Part shown: piece by piece, positions 1 through 5,129 of the stretch
How the letters are laid out: every line of letters begins with the position of its first letter
How positions within the stretch are numbered: the first letter of the stretch is position 1
DNA from: an uncultured Lachnospiraceae bacterium
Lineage (GTDB): Bacteria > Bacillota > Clostridia > Lachnospirales > Lachnospiraceae
Length of the DNA stretch: 5,406 bases
Reading direction: 5' to 3'
Assembly: GCA_905201915.1 (NCBI GenBank)
Contig: CAJKQE010000123.1
Coordinates: forward strand, 1 to 5,406
The notes under the pieces: model-generated
What the model was told of the DNA's origin: nothing
Databases searched by the model: none
What the model saw: the letters and a program-made list of their open reading frames with translations, nothing else
Translations under genes and position numbers: made by a program

Positions 1-106
1 CTACTTCATTCTTTTCTAAAATCAATGCTTTCTTTCCTCTGCTTACTGCATAAATTCCTGCACTGATACCTGCCGGTCCTGCCCCAATAATAATCATATC
101 ATACAT
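1..106 (-). CDS. Thioredoxin-reductase-like FAD oxidoreductase (N-terminus only, runs off the left edge)
   Basis: Only the first 35 codons are in the window; the gene continues past base 1. The protein opens with MYDMIIIGAGPAG. This is the Rossmann FAD-binding fingerprint GxGxxG (G8, G10, G13), followed by SAGIYA and by an acidic residue at the end of the second strand (E31 in LILEK) that normally holds the adenosine ribose. The GPAG-x3-AGIYA pattern is typical of thioredoxin reductase and its relatives, which pass electrons from NADPH through FAD to a CxxC disulfide. The CxxC and NADPH domains would lie outside the window, so a ferredoxin-type or other TrxB-like reductase is equally possible. 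The start at 106 is supported by GGAGGAG at 114-120, seven bases upstream. The gene diverges from the LysR gene, a classic regulator-target arrangement. Family call is firm; exact enzyme is not. Confidence 0.8.
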   Translation of the reverse strand, partial: MYDMIIIGAGPAGISAGIYAVSRGKKALILEKNEV

Positions 107-145
107 ATTTTTTCTCCTCCATATTCTCTGTTTTTCTACATCCTT

Positions 146-174
146 ACTATATTTCATATTTATCATTTTGTAAA
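146..174 (-). promoter_or_regulatory. Sigma-A-type promoter of the thioredoxin-reductase-like gene
   Basis: Read on the minus strand, TTTACA (174-169) and TATAGT (151-146) are separated by exactly 17 bases. Each hexamer is one or two bases from consensus. Transcription would start near base 139, giving a leader of about 33 bases before the ATG at 106. Predicted from sequence only. Confidence 0.65.
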
Positions 175-184
175 ATTATAAATA

Positions 185-213
185 TTGATATAATCATAAA
201 TATTTGTTATGAT
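185..213 (+). promoter_or_regulatory. Sigma-A-type promoter of the LysR gene
   Basis: TTGATA (185-190) and TATGAT (208-213) are 17 bases apart, so transcription should start near base 220. The promoter lies almost entirely within the inverted repeat at 189-217. A protein bound there would block RNA polymerase, which fits the negative autoregulation usual for LysR genes. Confidence 0.65.
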
Positions 214-217
214 TATA
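189..217. promoter_or_regulatory. Candidate LysR operator: perfect 11-bp inverted repeat
   Basis: TATAATCATAA (189-199) and TTATGATTATA (207-217) are perfect inverted copies around a 7-base spacer. The centre (base 203) is about 64 bases upstream of the predicted start of the divergent oxidoreductase transcript. That matches the usual location, near -65, of the LysR-family recognition site at an activated gene. The same repeat covers the lysR promoter. A direct repeat of ATAAATATT (178-186 and 196-204) extends toward the target promoter and may contribute a second, weaker activation site. The repeat and its spacing are seen; binding by this LysR protein is inferred. Confidence 0.6.
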
Positions 218-251
218 CTAGAAATTTCCTATTTTCTCGGAGGTACTCTTT

Positions 252-1157
252 ATGTTAGATTTTCGAATGGAAACTTTTTTAACAGTATGTGAATATATGA
301 ATTTTACCCATGCTGCTGAGAAATTAAACCTGACACAGCCTGCTGTCTCACAACATATAAAATACTTGGAAAAAGAATACGATTCACCCTTATTTATCCG
401 TGATAAGAAAAAACTCTTGCTTACACCTGCAGGAGAAATTCTCCGCTCGGCCCTAGAAGCTATGAGAAATGATGAAAACACTTTAAAAAAACGCATGAAA
501 GAAAGTTTTTCCCAAAAAAGAGTTCTGACCTTCGGCGTAACTATGACAATAGGCGAATATGCCATTGTCCCTGCACTGGCAAAATTTATTCAGGCACATC
601 CTGATACTGATTTTCATATTCGATATGGAAATACTCAAAAATTACTTTCTCTTTTATGTGATGGATTTATTGATTTTGCTATTGTAGAAGGATATTTTAA
701 AGGAGACAACTACCAAACCCGCATCCTTCAATCTGAAGAATATATTGCTGTTTCTGCAAAAAAACACATTTTTCAAAAACCTGTTCATACCTTACGAGAT
801 TTGACTTCTGAACGCCTTCTCATTCGAGAACATGGCTCCGGAACAAGAGCAATTCTCACAAAAACTCTCGCTTTAAAAAATATGTCTATCTACGACTTTC
901 CTCGTATTATCGAAATAGAAAATATCCATACCATTGTTTCCTTGCTGTGTGAAGATTGTGGTATTTCTTTTCTCTATAAAGCAGCTGTAGAAAAAGAAAT
1001 TAATCAAGGTGTTTTAAAACAAATTCCATTATCAGATTTTATGGTAATGCATGATTTTACATTTATCTGGAATAAAGACAGTATCTTTTCAGATGAATAT
1101 GAAAGAATATTTCAGGAGCTACGCAGGCTGTCCTTCCAAACAGAAAAAGTGCTATGA
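252..1157 (+). CDS. LysR-family transcriptional regulator
   Basis: A 301-residue protein of normal LysR length. The N-terminal winged helix-turn-helix is clear: residues 18-37 (FTHAAEKLNLTQPAVSQHIK) are the recognition core, followed by a linker ending in LLLTPAG (55-61). The effector-binding domain starts near residue 92 (LTFGVTMTIGEYAIVPAL) and includes EHGSGTR (193-199), a common family signature. The position near 230-240, usually an 'aGxGi'-like loop, here reads LLCEDCGISF, giving a C233-x2-C236 pair. The ATG at 252 has GGAGG at 239-243, eight bases upstream. It diverges from a thioredoxin-reductase-like gene across a palindromic operator and converges on the sulfur-reductase fusion. Likely roles are activation of the divergent oxidoreductase gene and repression of itself. 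The effector is unknown; a CysL/CysB-like sulfur or redox signal is suggested only by neighbourhood. Confidence 0.9.
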   Translation: MLDFRMETFLTVCEYMNFTHAAEKLNLTQPAVSQHIKYLEKEYDSPLFIRDKKKLLLTPAGEILRSALEAMRNDENTLKKRMKESFSQKRVLTFGVTMTIGEYAIVPALAKFIQAHPDTDFHIRYGNTQKLLSLLCDGFIDFAIVEGYFKGDNYQTRILQSEEYIAVSAKKHIFQKPVHTLRDLTSERLLIREHGSGTRAILTKTLALKNMSIYDFPRIIEIENIHTIVSLLCEDCGISFLYKAAVEKEINQGVLKQIPLSDFMVMHDFTFIWNKDSIFSDEYERIFQELRRLSFQTEKVL

Positions 1158-1187
1158 TACTCATTGCTGAGTACCATAGCACTTTTT
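1144..1187. terminator. Bidirectional intrinsic terminator between converging genes
   Basis: AAAAAGTGCTATG (1144-1156) pairs perfectly with CATAGCACTTTTT (1175-1187). Inside it, after one A/C mismatch, TACTCA (1158-1163) pairs with TGAGTA (1168-1173) around a TTGC loop. The A5 and T5 tracts flank the stem, so either strand gives a hairpin followed by a U-run. It should serve the LysR gene (stop at 1155-1157, inside the stem) and the fusion gene (stop at 1197-1195, eight bases beyond it). Confidence 0.9.
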
Positions 1188-1194
1188 AATCTTC

Positions 1195-3777
1195 TTAGCA
1201 GGTTGCTCCACCTTTTAAATGTTTCTGAGCTTTGATGTTTTCTTCTTTTCTGCTTAACAAACCATCTCCAAGAAGCTGTTCCTGCACATTTTCAAATCCG
1301 ATTCTTGCAACTGTATCTGCAAAACGTTCTCCTGTAATTCCCTGTTCTCTGAATAAGAGAATTGCTTTTTCTACAACAGACAGCACTTCTTCTTTATCTG
1401 TAAATACTTTTTCCAAATAACGTCCCTGTGCTACTTTCTTGCCCCAACGTCCGCCAATATAAATGCGGTAGCCATTTGTATAATCCTCAAATGCGTTGAA
1501 TGGACATTTTCCAATACAACGACCACAGTGATTACATGCGTTTTCATCAATAACAATTTTTCCGTCTACCACTTTTGCTACATTGATTGGACAGTTCTTT
1601 TCTACACGACAGATTTTACATCCACGACATTTTTCCATATCTACCTGTGGAATTCTCTGACCGATAATACCTAAGTCATTTAAATCTGGTTTTACGCAGT
1701 TATTTGGACATCCACCAACAGCAATTTTAAATTTGTGAGGAAGCTTCACATCTGCGTATCCATGGAAAAATCTCTCATGAATTTCTTCTGACAATCCAAA
1801 GGTATCAATCAATCCATACTGACAAGTTGTTCCTTTACAAGAAACTACCGGACGAACCTTAGAACCTGTTCCACCAGTTTCCAATCCTGCCTGCATCAGA
1901 TATTCACGAAGCGGCTCAATATTGTCAAACGGAACTCCCTGAATTTCCATAGTCAGACGAGATGTCATTGTAACTTCTCCGCTTCCGAAAAGTTCTGCTG
2001 CCTCTGCAATAGTTCTGGCTTCATCTGCTGTAATTTTTCCATTTCTTGTAATGACACGTCCGTTGAATTTATCTAAAGTTGTTTTATCTCTTAAAAATCC
2101 AAGAGCTTTTACTCTCGTTTCTTCCTCAGGAGATACTGCATTTTCTGCATTCTGAACTTTTACATCATTAAAGAACTGTGCCCCTTCCAGCACCATGGTG
2201 TTCTTATATCCATAAGAACGTAATCTGTTCTGTAAGAAGTATCCACGTTTTCCTTTTGCACATACAAGCAAAAGTTTTTCATCTTTATCCAGACCTTCGA
2301 TTTCTCCGTTCACTTTAGAAAGGTCTACATAAACTGCTCCTCGAATAGATGGTGCAAGACCTACATCTACTACTTTATAATCTTTGGCTTTTCCTGCTGC
2401 ATATTCTGCCGGTGTCATACTCACAAGATTTCCGTTAATCTTGTTCAGTAAAATATATACTGCCTGTACAAATGGATGAATTGCTGTAGAAAATGGTGGT
2501 GCATAAGCAAAATCTGCATTTTCAAAATCTTCCAGAACAGCACCCATATTAATACCCATAACAGCAATATCTACCATCTTATCTACAGCGCCTGTTCCCA
2601 ACACCTGAACACCTAAAAGCTTGTGTGTTTCTTTTTCTGCAATCAACTTTGTAATGAAAAATCCTGCATCCGGATAATAATGCGCTTTGTCATCTGTAGG
2701 AGCCACAACTGTAACAACATCATATCCGGCGTTTTTTGCCTGTTCTTCTGTAAGACCTGTACGTCCGATATTTAATCCCGGTAATTTTACTACACCTGTT
2801 CCTAACACACCAGGATGTTCTTTCTTCGTACCTGTAAGAACCTGTGCCAGAGTTCTGCCTTCCAGATTTGCAGAAGATCCCATTGGAGACCACTGCGGTT
2901 TTCCTGTAATACGATTAGTAACCATCACGCAATCGCCTGCAGCATAAACGTCTTCTAAATTTGTTTTCATTGTTTTATCTACGATAATTGTTCCCTTGAA
3001 CATCTCTAAACCAGAGTCCTGAAGGAAATCCGTATTTGGTCGAATACCTGCTGCCATAATCAAAAGGTCACATCTTAATAATCCTGCTGATGTCTTTACT
3101 CCTGTTACATGGTCTTCTCCCATAATTTCTTCTGCTTTTGTACCTGTAATAACACGAATGCCTTCTTTTAATAAATGTTTTTTGGCATATACAGCCACTT
3201 CTGTATCCACAATATTTGGTAAAATCTGAGATGCAAAATCAATGACAGTCACCTGAACGCCTTTTGCTTTTAAATTCTCAGCCACTTCCAAGCCTATAAA
3301 TCCTGCACCGATTACAACCGCTTTCTTTACCTGATTTTCCTCTACATAAGTACGAATATTTGTCGCATCATCCGGTGTGCGCATCTTGAACACACCTGAA
3401 AGTTCTGTTCCTTCTATCGGCAACTTTGCCGGAGAAGCTCCCACTGCTAATACTAACTTATCATAGTTGTAAGTTTCTTCTTTCCCTGTTTCAACATCTT
3501 TTGCAATTACCTCTTTTTTATCCGCATGAAGGGCAATCGCTTCTTTTCCGGTCTTTACTTCTACACCAGTAAGTCCTGCATATTTTGCCGGAGTATTAAC
3601 AATTAATTCCTCACGGTTTTCAATCAATCCGCCAACATAATATGGAAGTCCACAACCTGCATAAGAAATATCTCTGTCTTTTGTAATTACAGTAACTTCT
3701 GCACTTCTGTCTTCTCTTTTTAATTTTGCTGCTGTTTTTGTTCCTGCTGCAACACCGCCAATAATTAATGTCTTCAT
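1195..3777 (-). CDS. CoA-disulfide/persulfide reductase - rhodanese - siroheme sulfite reductase fusion with ferredoxin insert
   Basis: An 860-residue cytoplasmic protein with no signal peptide or membrane segment. Residues 1-450 are a CoA-disulfide-reductase-type flavoprotein: GGVAAG (7-12) binds FAD, SYAGCGLPYY carries the single redox cysteine C42, IGAGFIGLE (156-164) binds NAD(P)H, and AAGDC (279-283) closes the FAD site. HYYPD (366-370) and YAPPFS (425-430) match the catalytic tyrosine regions of this family. Residues about 455-545 are a rhodanese domain with an intact loop, C506-AKGKR. Residues about 565-860 are a one-half siroheme reductase: R607 and K682/K684 are anion-binding candidates, and C647, C652, C690 and C694 are the cluster/siroheme ligands. 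A ferredoxin insert holds two [4Fe-4S] motifs (C717/720/723/729 and C748/751/754/758), as in AsrC and DsrA. Likely activity is NAD(P)H-driven reduction of sulfite and/or persulfide to sulfide; nitrite, as in NirB, is an alternative. Start at 3777 is preferred over 3792 because of its ribosome site. Confidence 0.88.
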   Translation of the reverse strand: MKTLIIGGVAAGTKTAAKLKREDRSAEVTVITKDRDISYAGCGLPYYVGGLIENREELIVNTPAKYAGLTGVEVKTGKEAIALHADKKEVIAKDVETGKEETYNYDKLVLAVGASPAKLPIEGTELSGVFKMRTPDDATNIRTYVEENQVKKAVVIGAGFIGLEVAENLKAKGVQVTVIDFASQILPNIVDTEVAVYAKKHLLKEGIRVITGTKAEEIMGEDHVTGVKTSAGLLRCDLLIMAAGIRPNTDFLQDSGLEMFKGTIIVDKTMKTNLEDVYAAGDCVMVTNRITGKPQWSPMGSSANLEGRTLAQVLTGTKKEHPGVLGTGVVKLPGLNIGRTGLTEEQAKNAGYDVVTVVAPTDDKAHYYPDAGFFITKLIAEKETHKLLGVQVLGTGAVDKMVDIAVMGINMGAVLEDFENADFAYAPPFSTAIHPFVQAVYILLNKINGNLVSMTPAEYAAGKAKDYKVVDVGLAPSIRGAVYVDLSKVNGEIEGLDKDEKLLLVCAKGKRGYFLQNRLRSYGYKNTMVLEGAQFFNDVKVQNAENAVSPEEETRVKALGFLRDKTTLDKFNGRVITRNGKITADEARTIAEAAELFGSGEVTMTSRLTMEIQGVPFDNIEPLREYLMQAGLETGGTGSKVRPVVSCKGTTCQYGLIDTFGLSEEIHERFFHGYADVKLPHKFKIAVGGCPNNCVKPDLNDLGIIGQRIPQVDMEKCRGCKICRVEKNCPINVAKVVDGKIVIDENACNHCGRCIGKCPFNAFEDYTNGYRIYIGGRWGKKVAQGRYLEKVFTDKEEVLSVVEKAILLFREQGITGERFADTVARIGFENVQEQLLGDGLLSRKEENIKAQKHLKGGATC

Positions 3778-3783
3778 AGTTTT

Positions 3784-3790
3784 CTCTCCC
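3784..3790 (-). promoter_or_regulatory. Ribosome binding site deciding the start of the fusion gene
   Basis: Minus-strand GGGAGAG ends about eight bases before the ATG at 3777 (protein start MKTLIIGG). The in-frame ATG fifteen bases earlier, at 3792, has only a weak AGAAG upstream and would place extra residues before the first beta strand. The 3777 start also puts the FAD fingerprint at the position usual for this family. Confidence 0.7.
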
Positions 3791-3842
3791 ATTCTTCTGT
3801 GAATTGGTCTCTAAATTTCAGTATTTGTAAGTTCCTTTTCGC

Positions 3843-4178
3843 CTATCTGTGACAGCAATATTTCTTTCCTGCACATTCCGGGCGCATTTCTTCACATACG
3901 GTAACGTCACCGCCGCTGATTGTCATTCGTTGTCCATTTACCAGCACATCTGCTATTTTCTGTCTCGCTTCGTTGTAAATGCGTGTTACAGTTGGACGGG
4001 AAATGTTCATTTTTTCTGCACATTGCTCCTGCGTCAGTTTTATATAGTCCAAAAGACGAATAACCTCATATTCATCATACGTAAGGTTAATATTTCCACT
4101 TCCCGGACAACCCTCTGGTATTAATCCTGTCACTTTGGGCTTTGAACAAATACATCTGATTTTCTGCGGTCTGGCCAT
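3843..4178 (-). CDS. DUF134 family predicted DNA-binding protein
   Basis: A 111-residue protein. MARPQKIR at the start, the LTYDEYEVIRLLDYIKLTQEQ segment (32-52), the helix-turn-helix LTQEQCAEKMNISRPTVTRI (48-67) and the following ARQKIADVLVNGQRMTISGG (71-90) match the DUF134 family, whose HTH resembles sigma-70 region 4. The protein is cysteine-rich outside the HTH: C9, C11 and C24 at the N-terminus, and C95, C102, C108, C109 plus H110 at the C-terminus. These could bind a metal or Fe-S cluster, which is inference. DUF134 genes are often found near NifB/NifX-like cofactor proteins; here the partner is a sulfur reductase. The gene lies 65 bases upstream of the fusion on the same strand with no terminator between, so it is probably co-transcribed and may regulate the unit. 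A longer in-frame start at 4202 lacks a ribosome site and is rejected. Confidence 0.88.
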   Translation of the reverse strand: MARPQKIRCICSKPKVTGLIPEGCPGSGNINLTYDEYEVIRLLDYIKLTQEQCAEKMNISRPTVTRIYNEARQKIADVLVNGQRMTISGGDVTVCEEMRPECAGKKYCCHR

Positions 4179-4180
4179 GG

Positions 4181-4188
4181 CTCCTCCT
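4181..4188 (-). promoter_or_regulatory. Ribosome binding site deciding the DUF134 start
   Basis: Minus-strand AGGAGGAG at 4188-4181 lies just upstream of the ATG at 4178, with a rather short spacing of about four bases from AGGAGG. It lies inside the would-be coding region of the longer start at 4202, which has no Shine-Dalgarno match nearby. MARP is also the usual beginning of DUF134 proteins. Confidence 0.7.
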
Positions 4189-4204
4189 CTCTTGTATGGC
4201 ATTA

Positions 4205-4220
4205 AAATAAATATTTATTT
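4205..4220. repeat. 16-bp AT-only palindrome in the DUF134 leader
   Basis: AAATAAATATTTATTT is a perfect palindrome about 9 to 24 bases downstream of the predicted transcription start of the DUF134-fusion operon and before its ribosome site. It could be an operator for autoregulation. Being pure A/T, it could also arise by chance in AT-rich intergenic DNA. Confidence 0.4.
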
Positions 4221-4235
4221 CTTCTTTGCGATTTT

Positions 4236-4264
4236 AAAATACTCCTGTTTTGAACTTATGTCAA
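4236..4264 (-). promoter_or_regulatory. Sigma-A-type promoter of the DUF134-reductase operon
   Basis: On the minus strand a consensus TTGACA (4264-4259) is followed after 17 bases by TATTTT (4241-4236), a 4/6 match to the -10 box. Transcription would start near 4229, about 50 bases before the DUF134 ATG. The spacer contains GTTCAAAAC, one arm of the inverted repeat described for 4247-4313. Confidence 0.6.
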
Positions 4265-4313
4265 TATCTTTTTTGAAAACTTTTTATGAATTTTATTAAC
4301 AAATGTTCAAAAC
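4247..4313. repeat. Distant 9-bp inverted repeat spanning the operon promoter
   Basis: GTTTTGAAC (4247-4255) and GTTCAAAAC (4305-4313) are perfect inverted copies 49 bases apart. A related TTTTGAAAAC occurs between them at 4271-4280. The first arm lies in the spacer between -35 and -10 and the second about 80 bases upstream of the predicted start. The arrangement could be paired regulator sites; no regulator is assigned. Confidence 0.35.
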
Positions 4314-4475
4314 CTCTGCTTTTCTGTTACATCTACCCTTAACAAACTCCTATCATTTCTTGTATTCTATTGATAAGATGTCCTGTCATAAAAAAATCGT
4401 TTCATAATGCATATACTCCAATATATTCTCATCTCATTGCGCATAATTTCATAATTCGATAAAGACATTTTCTTA

Positions 4476-4979
4476 TCACCCACGCCTTCCTATCAATGAG
4501 ATTACTCTTTCTGCAATATTTTCTCCAAATATTTGAAGCTGCTCTGCATCCTTATCCATGGTTTCAGCAATTCCAACAGCCCCTAACTGGAACTTATTTG
4601 TTGTCCTTTTATCTGCTCCAGAAAAAACCAACATTTTCTTTAACATCATGTTTCTGACAACATCCATAATGGCCATATCTACCCCTCCTATCGGTGACTG
4701 TGCTGTTACAAATGCTGCGCCTAATTTTCCACTTAAATCTAATTTTACATTGAAATCAAACCATTTTTTCAATTCCCAACTCATTCCAGCACAGTATACT
4801 GGCATTCCAAATATCACTGCTTCACTTTGCTGGAGAAATTCGTAGTCTACTTCATCATCTCGAATAGACATTAATTTTACCTGTGCAAATGGAAATCTTG
4901 TCAAAATTCCTTCTTCAATATATTCCGCTACAATTTCTGTGCTCCCACCTTGACTTACATAAACAATTGAAATCTTCAT
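4476..4979 (-). CDS. Flavodoxin / WrbA-like FMN protein
   Basis: A 167-residue soluble protein with the flavodoxin fold. Residues 1-8 (MKISIVYV) form the first beta strand, and SQGGST (9-14) is the FMN phosphate-binding loop. GMPVYCAGMSWELKKWFD (58-75) corresponds to the 'G(S/T)PTY...M...LK.F.D' segment of WrbA and NAD(P)H-dependent FMN reductase-type proteins, and TAQSPIGGVD (92-101) is the third flavin-contacting loop. Proteins of this type carry electrons or reduce quinones using bound FMN; the actual partner is not shown. The start is supported by AGGAGG at 4992-4987, seven bases upstream. It lies between the rpsI terminator and the DUF134-reductase operon, all on the minus strand, so it could supply electrons to that system, but this is only proximity. 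No clear -35/-10 pair was found in the short upstream gap. Confidence 0.82.
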   Translation of the reverse strand: MKISIVYVSQGGSTEIVAEYIEEGILTRFPFAQVKLMSIRDDEVDYEFLQQSEAVIFGMPVYCAGMSWELKKWFDFNVKLDLSGKLGAAFVTAQSPIGGVDMAIMDVVRNMMLKKMLVFSGADKRTTNKFQLGAVGIAETMDKDAEQLQIFGENIAERVISLIGRRG

Positions 4980-5054
4980 AATTTTTCCTCCTAGAAATGT
5001 AGCTTTATAATAAATTTTTGTTTTACAGTAGTATTTAGAATTTTCATAAAATCA

Positions 5055-5089
5055 CAAAAAACCCTCCCAAAGAAATCTTTGGAAGGGTT
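5055..5089 (-). terminator. Intrinsic terminator downstream of rpsI
   Basis: On the minus strand AACCCTTCCAAAG (5089-5077) pairs with CTTTGGGAGGGTT (5072-5060) with a single G-U wobble around a four-base loop, and is followed by a run of Ts. The plus strand lacks a comparable T-run, so it is directional. It ends the ribosomal operon about 40 bases after the rpsI stop and isolates the flavodoxin-like gene. Confidence 0.9.
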
Positions 5090-5129
5090 GTAAAATACTG
5101 TTTGAAATTGTACGTTCTGAAACGTATGA

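Larger units (their letters stand above)
4179..4475. other. 297-bp AT-rich intergenic region without a gene
   Basis: This gap holds the DUF134 operon promoter, the 16-bp palindrome and the 9-bp inverted repeat described in their own entries. No convincing small ORF, RNA gene or riboswitch is visible. No strong terminator follows the flavodoxin-like gene: the only hairpin, GATAA/TTATC at 4458-4477, is short and lacks a U-run. Read-through from the flavodoxin-like gene into the DUF134 operon is therefore possible. TTCATAAT occurs twice in direct orientation (4401-4408 and 4448-4455) with no obvious meaning. Confidence 0.6.

Noticed and set aside
218..565. Minus-strand open frame of 115 codons opposite lysR
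   Set aside because: It lies antisense to the clear LysR helix-turn-helix coding region and across its promoter, and its translation shows no recognisable family.
1232..1420. Plus-strand open frame of 62 codons inside the fusion gene
   Set aside because: Antisense shadow of the sulfite-reductase C-terminal region; low-complexity serine-rich product with no family resemblance.
2687..2947. Plus-strand open frame of 86 codons inside the fusion gene
   Set aside because: Antisense shadow of the CoA-disulfide reductase domain, whose motifs on the minus strand are unambiguous.
1195..3777. Assignment of the large gene as a NirB assimilatory nitrite reductase
   Set aside because: The length is similar, but the flavoprotein part has the CoADR-type single cysteine GCGLPYY, a rhodanese domain replaces the BFD-type [2Fe-2S] region, and a two-cluster ferredoxin is inserted; sulfur chemistry fits better. 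Nitrite activity cannot be excluded.
3849..4124. Plus-strand open frame of 91 codons over the DUF134 gene
   Set aside because: Antisense to a recognised DUF134 protein with its own ribosome site; the product resembles nothing known.
4367..4405. Possible 12-residue minus-strand peptide (MKRFFYDRTSYQ) preceded by GGAG
   Set aside because: Too short, no attenuator hairpin follows, and the GGAG is ten bases from the ATG; nothing distinguishes it from chance.
4558..4845. Plus-strand open frame of 95 codons over the flavodoxin-like gene
   Set aside because: Antisense shadow; the minus strand encodes a complete flavodoxin fold with FMN loops.
4993..5054. Promoter for the flavodoxin-like gene, e.g. 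a TATAAA box on the minus strand near 5006-5011
   Set aside because: No acceptable -35 box lies 16-18 bases upstream, so no promoter is annotated even though one is expected between the rpsI terminator and the gene.
5111..5126. Small hairpin TACGTT-CTGA-AACGTA between the rpsI stop and its terminator
   Set aside because: Only six base pairs and no U-run; the adjacent 13-bp hairpin at 5060-5089 accounts for termination.
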